Shown piece after piece: positions 1 through 6,841 of a DNA stretch of 7,537 nucleotides. Below the pieces are notes generated by a model, which worked only from the letters and a program-made list of their open reading frames with translations, had not been told where the DNA came from and ran no database searches. The position numbers were made by a program, and so were the translations under genes. The DNA comes from Roseibacillus sp. (GTDB taxonomy: Bacteria; Verrucomicrobiota; Verrucomicrobiae; Verrucomicrobiales; Akkermansiaceae), in NCBI GenBank assembly GCA_002723015.1, contig PBNG01000043.1, forward strand, positions 26,550-34,086, in the 5' to 3' direction. Position 1 is the first letter of the stretch. The number at the start of each line of letters is the position of its first letter.

Positions 1-1554
1 GACACCGGTAATCTGGTGGCCAGCGTGAGCGGAGCGGGAGATGCCTACATCGTCTCGGTGAGCGGGATGAGCAGCGGCGGGCTGATCGTTGTCTCGGTAG
101 CCGAGGGAGCAGCGAATGCAGCTGCCGGAGGCGCGGAGACCGAAGCCAGCCTCATTGTGGATGCGTCTGTCCTTTACATTCCCCAGCTGGCACCAACGGC
201 GACGAATCTCGTGCAAAATATTCAATATGAGCTCGGTCCGGTAGCGATTGGAGATATCACCATCACGGACCCCAACGACTCCGTTGTGACAACCGCACAG
301 GTAGCTCAGTACGATTTTCCTGCGGTTCACGAAGACACCCTTTTCCTCACTCCTGACCCGGATACCGATGCTGGATTTGCAATTGATCTCGCATTCCAGC
401 CTTCAGGATTTGACGACTTTGGTACGGTGCGTGTCGCCGAAATCGGGGGCACCTCCAATGGGATGGGCATCTACCTGATCGACGGGATTCCTCACTTTAT
501 CAGCAAGATGGAGTCAAATGTGAATGACATCCCCTCCAGCCTCAATGATACGGACTGGAGCGATGGGAATGTCTGTGTGCCATTAACCGAGGTGGCCTTG
601 GCCCTGGATGAGCCGGTCCAGCTTGCTGTGGTTTCGAGCCTTGATTCGCTCACCTTCTCCGTCAACGGGTTCGGCCAGACGACCGTTGAGCTGACCGGTC
701 GAGGAACGCGAGGGAACTGGAGTGGAGACGATTCGATCCGGGTGGGACAGAATATCGATGGTGGCCGTGGGGGACTTGGAGCTGACGACCAGGGAATCTT
801 CGATGATGTCGGGTCTTTCCCTATGGAAGGTGTGGTCAGCCGGGCTCGACTCTGGCATGCTGTTGACGCTGGCCCATTCGCTATCTTTGCAGCAAGTAGT
901 CCGGAAGAAGTAACCGCCACCTTGAGTCTGACCCCGGGCGAGGGAGACCTAACCGAGCCGACTGGTGCGACTTATGACCCGCTGACCGGTATCTGGACGC
1001 TTACGGGTGCTGTCCGTGAGGTAAACGCAGCTCTTGCAGCTGTGGAGTTCCTGCCCAACGGAGCCTCGCCGGTATCGATCGAGGTGACGATCGACGACGG
1101 CGATGAGGATGGGGGCGGCCCCCTCACAGGGACGATCACGCTCTCCACTGAAGTGGTGATCACGGGGGACTCCGACGGTGATGGGATTCCTGATGATTAC
1201 GAACTGGCCAACGGATTGAACCCCAGCGATCCGACAGATGCGGGGAGTGATAATGACAATGACGGCTGGGACGCTCTTTCTGAGTATCTCATGGGAACAA
1301 GCGCAAATAACAGGGGGGAACGTCCCCTCTTCGAGGTGGTCCATGTCAGTCCTACGCAGGTTGAGGTCACTTATGGGCCAATCCTGGCAGGTCGGACCTA
1401 TGAGGTGCTCTCCTCCAGCAGTGGTCTTCCGGAAGCTCTCGCAGGGGACAGTTTCACGGCCGCAGAGGATGCCAATACCAATACCTTGATCGATGTCACA
1501 GGGGAGGCAGCCAGTGAGATCTATCGCTTGCAGGTGACAGTGCCTGCGCAGTAA
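1..1554 (+). CDS. Secreted/surface multidomain protein, C-terminal part (5' truncated by window edge)
   Basis: The frame is open from base 1 and ends at TAA (1552-1554), giving at least 517 residues. The GTG at 16 is inside the gene, so the true start is upstream of the window. Visible modules in order are as follows. Bases 1-180 hold the end of a bacterial Ig-like repeat (the 'VSVSGMSSGG' and 'VSVAEGAANAA' pattern). Bases 190-279 and 898-1149 hold the two halves of a cadherin-like repeat ('PTATNL...ITDPND' and 'EEVTATLSL...VNAALAAV...IDDGDEDG'). Between them, at about 300-870, lies a LamG/concanavalin-like beta-sandwich. Bases 1165-1305 hold a thrombospondin-type-3-like calcium segment (DSDGDGIPDDYE, then DNDNDGWDALSEY). 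A beta-rich tail with 'AGRTYEVLSSSSGL' closes the protein. This modular make-up is known from bacterial adhesins and extracellular matrix-like proteins. Binding or cell-surface function is inferred. There is no enzyme motif, no PEP-CTERM tail and no visible anchor. The gene converges on the CotH gene, with 108 bases between the stops. Confidence 0.88.
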   Translation, partial: DTGNLVASVSGAGDAYIVSVSGMSSGGLIVVSVAEGAANAAAGGAETEASLIVDASVLYIPQLAPTATNLVQNIQYELGPVAIGDITITDPNDSVVTTAQVAQYDFPAVHEDTLFLTPDPDTDAGFAIDLAFQPSGFDDFGTVRVAEIGGTSNGMGIYLIDGIPHFISKMESNVNDIPSSLNDTDWSDGNVCVPLTEVALALDEPVQLAVVSSLDSLTFSVNGFGQTTVELTGRGTRGNWSGDDSIRVGQNIDGGRGGLGADDQGIFDDVGSFPMEGVVSRARLWHAVDAGPFAIFAASSPEEVTATLSLTPGEGDLTEPTGATYDPLTGIWTLTGAVREVNAALAAVEFLPNGASPVSIEVTIDDGDEDGGGPLTGTITLSTEVVITGDSDGDGIPDDYELANGLNPSDPTDAGSDNDNDGWDALSEYLMGTSANNRGERPLFEVVHVSPTQVEVTYGPILAGRTYEVLSSSSGLPEALAGDSFTAAEDANTNTLIDVTGEAASEIYRLQVTVPAQ

Positions 1555-1565
1555 TTCTCAAATTT

Positions 1566-1593
1566 CCTGCCAGGTCCGCGAGGGCCTGGCAGG
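1566..1593 (+). terminator. Hairpin terminator between convergent genes
   Basis: CCTGCCAGGTCC (1566-1577) pairs with GGGCCTGGCAGG (1582-1593). This gives a 12-bp stem with one G-T pair, closed by a GCGA loop of the GNRA type. It starts 12 bases after the stop of the left gene and is preceded by an AT-rich stretch. On the plus strand there is only a short delayed T-run (TTTT at 1604-1607). On the minus strand the stem keeps nine pairs plus a mismatch and is followed by AAATTTGAG, so it could also stop CotH-gene transcripts, though less cleanly. The position between two converging stops is what favours a terminator. The weak T-tract is the caveat. The rest of the 1555-1662 gap shows nothing else. 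Confidence 0.7.
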
Positions 1594-1662
1594 CCGAGAT
1601 CCCTTTTCCCTGAAATAACCGGAGGAACAGTCTGCGGGGCAAGAGCTCGCTGAATGGATTTC

Positions 1663-4600
1663 CTAGCGCCTGCTTGCCCGTAACCGGAGAAATTGTGTGG
1701 ATGCTCCCTGGGTGGTTGGGGAGGTGGCCCGGTAAATAACACGAGCACTACCCTGCGATGGATCTCGCTCTATGGCAATTCGCTTAAATCCTGAGAGGGG
1801 CTCCCAGGACTGGAGATCGAGTGTCTTTTCCAGAGTGAGATCGATGTCGGATGCGCGCATGTTTACGTTCATCAGGATCTCGAGGTGCCCGTCGGAGGAC
1901 TGAGATATGGAAGGACTTGCCCAGATTGAGTCCGGGGAAAGTTCGTTGCCCCCGGTTGCATACTCAAGAAGGGCCTGAATGCCATCCCCATCATCATCTG
2001 CAGATGGGATACCGGAGAATTCGGGATTATCCCTTTCTCCCGGGCTTCCCATGAGCAGGTCGCTGTCCCGCCAGCTGAGAGCATCATTCATGTCAGGGCC
2101 CCGGTTCACCAGACTGCGTCCTCCACCGTCGGCTCCGGCGGGCCACTGTCTACCGTCTTCATACGTGAAATCCAGAATCACATTTCCAGCTGCGTCCAGG
2201 ATCACAATTTGCTCGCCGCCATTGTCCAGTAATCCATCATATTGTCCCACCACCGGAAGCCCTTCCCCGTAGCGAGAGGCGAAAGCCTCCTCATCAGAAA
2301 CGAGGAGAAGACGTGCGCCGGGAGGGAGGAGGGTATTAATGGGGAAGGAAAACTGAATACCCGTGCTGAATGCAGACCCTCCAAGCTCGATCGTTTCTGT
2401 TCCGGAGAGATTGACCAGTTCGATGAATTCAAGATTCTCCGAAGGTCCAGGGGGATTGTACATCAGTTCCGATACAGTCAGGTTTGACGGTTCCGCGAGG
2501 TTCCCTGCGAGAAAGGTTGCTTGGTTGATGGCGGACCATTCCGTTCCGTTGAGGACGCGGGCACGAAGCTGGGCGCTTTCGGTAAACACCGGAGGCCGGA
2601 TATATCGAATGGCGCTGGCGGAAATTCCATTAGGTCTCCGCGTGGGATCCCTTGGATCAGAGCCATCCAGCGTGAAATAGACAACCCCCGCAGGGTTTGG
2701 GTTACTGATCGTAAGAGCCTGTCCTGTGGCGATGGTGCCACCATGCTGGCGAAAGCGAGGAGCCTCCGTACGTGGGTAGAGATTTCGGTTTCGAAGTTGC
2801 TCGAGGAGGATCGCTCCCCGACGGGGGATATAGGAGCGAAGAATCCAGGCCTGATCCTGCAGGTAATGTTCATTCCGGGTGTAACGAGCGAAATCCGCGG
2901 GTCGCCATCTCCCCGGATCGACGTCATAGCGGAAGTCTCCCCATCGGGCGGACTCGGCAATAATGGCTTCGTCCATGAGATCTGAACGGGTGCGCCAGAT
3001 CGAACCAGCAGTTTCCGGAGAGAGGGCTCCCCCGTTGAAAAGATGCAGTTGCACCCTGTCAGCAAATCGCATTCGGTATTCGGCGTTGGCAGAGAGATCC
3101 TGATGAAGCCCGCTCGGGCGCCCGTTACCATCCCTGCCGGTTACATTTACGTTCAGGGCATTTGAGAGAGGTTGAGGATTATTGATGACACCGGGGCCAT
3201 TCGGAGAGAGAGCAAATTCGGAATCCCACGGAAGCATCAGGTAGCCGGCCCCAGCTTCCCGCTTTCGGGCTGCGCGCCAGTTGTGTCCGTCCCAGTCGGT
3301 GTTACCTACAAAAAAATTAAGGAGCATGTAGTCGATGAGCGAATCGATATCGAGGTAATCTTGAATCGCCGCATATTGAGAGGGATTTGTGATATTCCCT
3401 CTGGCGATGGACATCATCGTATTCCAGGCAGTGGTGTCCCCACTTCTGGGCTGCCCGGAACTCAGGGCGTCATAGTCGTCGCTGTCGCCCCCGAAATATG
3501 AGGCCATGAAATCCCCATCTGGTCGCTCATGCATATGATACAGGCCCCAGTAAAGACCATTCAGGTAGAGATGTACCCAACGCCCATGAGTACCAGGCTG
3601 GCCCATGGCGAGATAGAGGTCATTCACCCACTGGTCACGATTGTATTGAGCGTGCCGTGCCTGATAATAGTGCCGGTGAGTCCAGGCAAAATTGAATCCT
3701 GCTCTCAGCTGTAGGAAATCAAATTCCTCAACCGCAGTATCCCCGAAGGGAGCATCGCGGAAGAGTGGATACCGTAGTTTCCCGCTCCCGTAGTCCCGGC
3801 GGAAGCGAAGGCTGAGGCTATGTTTGGGAATGTCGGGATTGCGGCTACTCCCTCCCTGAAGTCTCATGCCGGCATCGATCTGAAACCCTGGTTCTGACCC
3901 GTCAGCGCTGATTAGCTCCGCTGAAACGGGACGCTCCCATGATCGCCCTTGGCTCTGGGGATTCTGATAGATCCCGGCCCTGCCGAACATGTGGACAGGA
4001 TCGATGGCGATGGAGAGAGCGGGGAAAGCCTTCAGGGCCGTCTCCATTTCAGGACCGTAGAGTGGATGTGCGACGATGTCGGGATCCATCTGGTAGTGAG
4101 CGGGTCTGCCGGCCCATGTGTCTGGATAACCGGGGATACCTGATGGTTGCCGCACGATATCTTCGAGAAACAGGTAGGTCTGGGTGTCAACATTGGTAGG
4201 TTCGTATCCTTCCTTGAAGGCCGCGGCACGCAGGGCAGTGGTCTCTGAGAGAGACACCGGCTCGTGGTAGAGGATTCCATTCTGAGGCGAGGGCTCGGTT
4301 CCGTCCGTAGTGTAATAAATATCCGCTCCCGCAGTAGGGGTGGTGATTTCCACCGAAATCGGGGTAGTGTAGAATCCACGATCGATACTGAAGGAGGTGT
4401 CAGCTACAAAATCGATCACACCACTTCCCTGACTGGGAGCTCCCGGAGTAGGAATCGCATAGAACCCGCGTGGCCCATATGAGATGTCTTCTCTCTGCTC
4501 CGGGTAGGTTGGAAAGAATTCACTGAGCGGGCTCCCAGCGTCCGGGGAGACGAGAGCAAGATACTCCCCCCCGCCGTTCAGGGAAAAATTGGTATGAAGA

Positions 4601-5925
4601 TTGCCCCCTGCATCGACGTAGTCATCGGTTGGCTGCTGAGAGGCAAAGACAACCAGGTAACCACCTGCAGGCATAATCGTTCCAGGCGGGAATGACCAAC
4701 GTGCAAGTTCCCCGGCATCGTCAGTAAGCGAGTAGCCCGTGAGATCAAGGGGCGTAAGGTTGGGATTATGGAGCTCAATCCAATCTGAAGGATTGCCATC
4801 TCCGTCCTCAAGATTCTCCCGGTTCCGGGCCATGAACTCGCTGATGACTGGTGGAAGAAGCTGTCCCTCGACGGTGACCTGTATGCTGGCGGTGGTGGCT
4901 TGGTTCTCACGCGATGCAGTGAGAGTATAGATCGTGGTCCCGGTCGGGGCGACCTGCCGGGAACCGCTTGCGTCGACCGTCCCAAATCCAGGTGAGAGAA
5001 CTATGCTCTCTGCGTTTTGGACACTCCATGAGAGAACGACGGGCGAACCGGCAGCGATAGTGGATTGGCTGGTCGTAAAGGCCTCGATGACGGGAGGGGA
5101 AGTATCAGGCAAGAGACTCAGCGCACCGGAGTTAGAAACCTGAGAGAGGTCCTCATCGCTGATGATACCCGGGACGTCTCCGGTCTGGAAGACGGCAAAG
5201 TCATCGAGTGCGCCAGCAAAGTCATTCGCTCCGGCTGCATTTGCATCGTCTGAGGCCAGAAAAGCCCCGTTAGAGTGAAGGTCAATGGGGCCAGTACCCA
5301 GCAAGCGGGGTGATTCGGTGGCGGCACGGATATCCTGAGCGGACGGGTTGCCCCCGCTCTCAAGGACTGTCAGTTGCAAAGCAGATCCATCGCCAGCCGT
5401 GGAATCATAGCGCACGGCAACAAAATACCAGGTGCCGTCATTGCGGAGTTCCAGTGAGTGGGTGTGGGTCGTGCTGGTGATTCCGTTACCATCACGGAGA
5501 AGAACCCGAATGCTGTTCCCCGGCGCGCCGCCCATGTCGATCCGGATCCCGTTGGCCTCGTTGGTGGTCCCGGTCATGGTTTCATAAATCCGGTCGAAGG
5601 GATCCAGAATGTCCGGGCGCATCCACCAGCTGATGGTGAATTGATCAACCGGGCGGACCGCGGAGTCCGTTCCCAGGTTGACACCGCTCCTAGGAGGGAA
5701 TTCGCAGGCTGTGCCAAAGAGAGGGTCGTGGGAGGGGGCTTCCCGGATGACCTCGGAGGCGTTGATCAAAGTACCGTTATTTCTTCCGAGAGAGTCTACG
5801 ACGGTTTCGTTGCTCTGATTGGACTCATCAAAGGCGTAGTGGACCACCAGGTCTGCCCATCCCGTAAAGGTGCCGAATGCGAGGAAAACCAGCGGCGGTA
5901 GCAGCTGGAAAAACCGGGACATCAT
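1663..5925 (-). CDS. Exported CotH-kinase family protein with LamG, lamin-tail and chitobiase-C-like domains
   Basis: About 1420 residues. Residue numbers below count from the TTG at 5943. I prefer the ATG at 5925 (or 5922), because it places the signal peptide (SRFFQLLPPLVFLAFGTFTG, then WA) right at the N-terminus. No Shine-Dalgarno decides the start. Domains in order: signal peptide to about 30; LamG-like 31-265; Ig-like 283-358; lamin-tail domain 364-490; chitobiase C-terminal-like 514-592 ('IYYTTDGTEPS'); CotH 640-1055; second chitobiase-C-like 1065-1147 ('VYFTLDGSDPRDP'); second lamin-tail 1150-1300; acidic 'DDDGDGIQALLEY' and beta-rich tail 1309-1426. CotH landmarks are MRLQGGSSR (693-701), K707, GLYHMHERPDGDF (800-812), NTDWDGHNW (881-889), PWDSEF (905-910) and ESARWGD (997-1003). 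CotH of Bacillus spores is an atypical protein kinase for coat proteins, and its conserved aspartates probably correspond to D883/D885 and D907. Kinase activity outside the cell is unproven here, and the substrate is unknown. There is no sorting tail, and the protein is almost free of cysteine. Confidence 0.93.
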   Translation of the reverse strand: MMSRFFQLLPPLVFLAFGTFTGWADLVVHYAFDESNQSNETVVDSLGRNNGTLINASEVIREAPSHDPLFGTACEFPPRSGVNLGTDSAVRPVDQFTISWWMRPDILDPFDRIYETMTGTTNEANGIRIDMGGAPGNSIRVLLRDGNGITSTTHTHSLELRNDGTWYFVAVRYDSTAGDGSALQLTVLESGGNPSAQDIRAATESPRLLGTGPIDLHSNGAFLASDDANAAGANDFAGALDDFAVFQTGDVPGIISDEDLSQVSNSGALSLLPDTSPPVIEAFTTSQSTIAAGSPVVLSWSVQNAESIVLSPGFGTVDASGSRQVAPTGTTIYTLTASRENQATTASIQVTVEGQLLPPVISEFMARNRENLEDGDGNPSDWIELHNPNLTPLDLTGYSLTDDAGELARWSFPPGTIMPAGGYLVVFASQQPTDDYVDAGGNLHTNFSLNGGGEYLALVSPDAGSPLSEFFPTYPEQREDISYGPRGFYAIPTPGAPSQGSGVIDFVADTSFSIDRGFYTTPISVEITTPTAGADIYYTTDGTEPSPQNGILYHEPVSLSETTALRAAAFKEGYEPTNVDTQTYLFLEDIVRQPSGIPGYPDTWAGRPAHYQMDPDIVAHPLYGPEMETALKAFPALSIAIDPVHMFGRAGIYQNPQSQGRSWERPVSAELISADGSEPGFQIDAGMRLQGGSSRNPDIPKHSLSLRFRRDYGSGKLRYPLFRDAPFGDTAVEEFDFLQLRAGFNFAWTHRHYYQARHAQYNRDQWVNDLYLAMGQPGTHGRWVHLYLNGLYWGLYHMHERPDGDFMASYFGGDSDDYDALSSGQPRSGDTTAWNTMMSIARGNITNPSQYAAIQDYLDIDSLIDYMLLNFFVGNTDWDGHNWRAARKREAGAGYLMLPWDSEFALSPNGPGVINNPQPLSNALNVNVTGRDGNGRPSGLHQDLSANAEYRMRFADRVQLHLFNGGALSPETAGSIWRTRSDLMDEAIIAESARWGDFRYDVDPGRWRPADFARYTRNEHYLQDQAWILRSYIPRRGAILLEQLRNRNLYPRTEAPRFRQHGGTIATGQALTISNPNPAGVVYFTLDGSDPRDPTRRPNGISASAIRYIRPPVFTESAQLRARVLNGTEWSAINQATFLAGNLAEPSNLTVSELMYNPPGPSENLEFIELVNLSGTETIELGGSAFSTGIQFSFPINTLLPPGARLLLVSDEEAFASRYGEGLPVVGQYDGLLDNGGEQIVILDAAGNVILDFTYEDGRQWPAGADGGGRSLVNRGPDMNDALSWRDSDLLMGSPGERDNPEFSGIPSADDDGDGIQALLEYATGGNELSPDSIWASPSISQSSDGHLEILMNVNMRASDIDLTLEKTLDLQSWEPLSGFKRIAIERDPSQGSARVIYRATSPTTQGASTQFLRLRASRR

Positions 5926-5956
5926 GATGTTTAATGGTGGCAATGGCGGGGAAAAT

Positions 5957-5990
5957 TCCCGGCCGCGCTACGAGGTAGCGATGTCCGGGA
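5957..5990 (-). promoter_or_regulatory. Two-part hairpin in the leader of the CotH gene
   Basis: The outer stem TCCCGG (5957-5962) pairs with CCGGGA (5985-5990). The inner stem CGCTAC (5966-5971) pairs with GTAGCG (5975-5980) around a three-base GAG loop. Three and four unpaired bases separate the stems. It lies about 30 bases upstream of the preferred CotH ATG. A nearby GGGA (5949-5952) could compete for TCCC (5957-5960), so two alternative folds are possible. It could be a 5' leader structure, an RNA-stability element or a protein-binding inverted repeat. No known riboswitch class is recognised. Confidence 0.4.
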
Positions 5991-6140
5991 CACTTTACCG
6001 TCCCATCCAGAATGAGGAGGATCAACCACTAAGATTTGCTGAGCCCCTCCGACTGGGTTACCTATTGCAGGTCCCAATACTTTAACGTGCCGGAGATATC
6101 CAATCCTCAATTTCTTTGCGAGGACTGCTCCGGGGGAGAG

Positions 6141-6165
6141 GGCCAGCACCTCTGCCAGTGCTGCC
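6141..6165 (-). terminator. Possible hairpin terminator after the PEP-CTERM gene
   Basis: CAGCAC (6144-6149) pairs with GTGCTG (6158-6163) around an eight-base loop. GG (6141-6142) can add two pairs with CC (6164-6165) across one bulged C. It begins 19 bases after the PEP-CTERM stop. On the minus strand it is followed by CTCTCCCCC rather than a T-tract, so intrinsic termination would be weak. It could instead be a 3'-end stabilising hairpin, or chance in GC-rich sequence. Confidence 0.3.
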
Positions 6166-6184
6166 GATTTCGTGAAGAGCAGGA

Positions 6185-6793
6185 TTATCTCCTCCTTCGA
6201 AGGAATATTCCGCCCAGAGCCAGAATCGCGAGAAGGGATGTGCTGGGCTCAGGAACCCCGACCGTAATCAAACCTCCGCTATCCTCGATCGCCCATTCGT
6301 GAATCAGGCCTCCCGTTTGATTGGTGTCCTGGAGAGTGACCCGCATCCAACCGTAGGCGGTGGTGTTGTTATCAAGGACGATCGAAAATCCGGCATAGCC
6401 GGGTGTGCCGGGAGTAAATTCAGGGAAGTGGGAGTTGGGGTCCCCGGATGCGCCAAAACCTGTGGCCACAGTCGATGTGCTGTCGACGGTATCGCCGATC
6501 CCAAGCTGGCGGAGAGGGTCAACATTGCTGGTTCCAGTGCGCACGAGTTGCAGGCTTGGGGCTGCGGCAGTCTGGTCCGCATCGTTGGTCACTGCCCCTC
6601 CTCCACGAAGAAAGTTGATGTCACCTCCGGGTAACCCTGCAGCCAGGACGGATGTAGTTCCGGTTTCAAGATCTACCGAGACTCCTTCGAAGGTGGTCGG
6701 AATCGGGATATCCTGGCGGGGAAACCAGAGGATTGCACCCTGGGCCATGGCGGCCAGTCCCAGAATCAGAAAGCTTGTCAGAGCGTGTCTCAT
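6185..6793 (-). CDS. PEP-CTERM sorting-domain protein (exosortase substrate)
   Basis: 202 residues from ATG at 6793 to TAA at 6185-6187. The N-terminus is a signal peptide (MRHALTSFLILGLAAMAQGA), probably cut near residues 17-20. The C-terminus is a complete PEP-CTERM signal: VPEP at 180-183, a hydrophobic stretch at about 186-198 and RRRR at 199-202. In such systems an exosortase is thought to recognise and process this tail at the membrane during export to the surface or exopolysaccharide layer. No exosortase gene is in the window. The middle part is rich in Thr, Gly and Asp and has no cysteine. Residues 131-170 carry the G-Y-x-G-F and AYGWMRVTL pattern followed by HEWAIED, which recurs in many PEP-CTERM proteins of unknown function. 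There is no Shine-Dalgarno: the bases before ATG are AACCGATTTA. The gene starts 48 bases after the upstream gene's stop, a spacing that fits one transcript. Confidence 0.92.
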   Translation of the reverse strand: MRHALTSFLILGLAAMAQGAILWFPRQDIPIPTTFEGVSVDLETGTTSVLAAGLPGGDINFLRGGGAVTNDADQTAAAPSLQLVRTGTSNVDPLRQLGIGDTVDSTSTVATGFGASGDPNSHFPEFTPGTPGYAGFSIVLDNNTTAYGWMRVTLQDTNQTGGLIHEWAIEDSGGLITVGVPEPSTSLLAILALGGIFLRRRR

Positions 6794-6841
6794 TAAATCG
6801 GTTTGGTTGAGAGTTTGGGGAAAGTGGTCTTGAGTCGAGGA
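6794..6841 (-). other. Short intergenic spacer inside a probable transcript
   Basis: 48 bases between two same-strand genes. It is pyrimidine- and A-rich on the coding strand, with no clear Shine-Dalgarno, no hairpin and no convincing promoter. Its shortness is the main reason to think the flanking genes are co-transcribed. Confidence 0.5.

Larger units (their letters stand above)
5926..6184. other. Intergenic region between PEP-CTERM and CotH genes
   Basis: This gap separates two genes read on the minus strand and probably holds the 3' end of the PEP-CTERM transcript and the leader of the CotH gene. It contains a hairpin near the right end (6141-6165) and a two-part hairpin near the CotH start (5957-5990). 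I see no convincing -35/-10 pair and no Shine-Dalgarno before the CotH ATG. A minus-strand frame stays open down to 5931, but the part with a usable start has no recognisable domain and I do not call it a gene. A CotH promoter inside this gap is plausible but not shown. Confidence 0.6.

Noticed and set aside
492..920. 142-codon minus-strand frame opposite the left gene
   Set aside because: It is a shadow of the LamG-like coding region. Its translation is Ser/Pro/Arg-rich, as expected for the wrong strand of GC-rich coding DNA.
949..1344. 131-codon minus-strand frame opposite the left gene
   Set aside because: It lies wholly within a well-supported coding frame with recognisable domains, and its own translation shows no domain, signal peptide or low-complexity pattern of a real protein.
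2521..2985. 154-codon plus-strand frame opposite the CotH gene
   Set aside because: It is antisense to conserved CotH-region codons and shows no recognisable domain or export signal.
2478..3131. 217-codon minus-strand frame inside the CotH gene
   Set aside because: It overlaps the CotH core in another frame on the same strand. The CotH frame carries the conserved motifs throughout, so there is no sign of a frameshift between the two.
5458..5901. 147-codon plus-strand frame opposite the N-terminal LamG part of the CotH gene
   Set aside because: It is antisense to the LamG-like domain and signal peptide coding region, and the translation has no recognisable feature.
5918..5943. TTG at 5943 as the CotH start
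   Set aside because: It adds six residues (MPPLNI) before two consecutive ATG codons that begin a compact signal peptide. There is no ribosome site to favour the rarer TTG, so it is not preferred but cannot be excluded.
6405..6833. 142-codon plus-strand frame opposite the PEP-CTERM gene
   Set aside because: The opposite strand has a signal peptide and a complete sorting tail. This frame has neither and ends in the short spacer.
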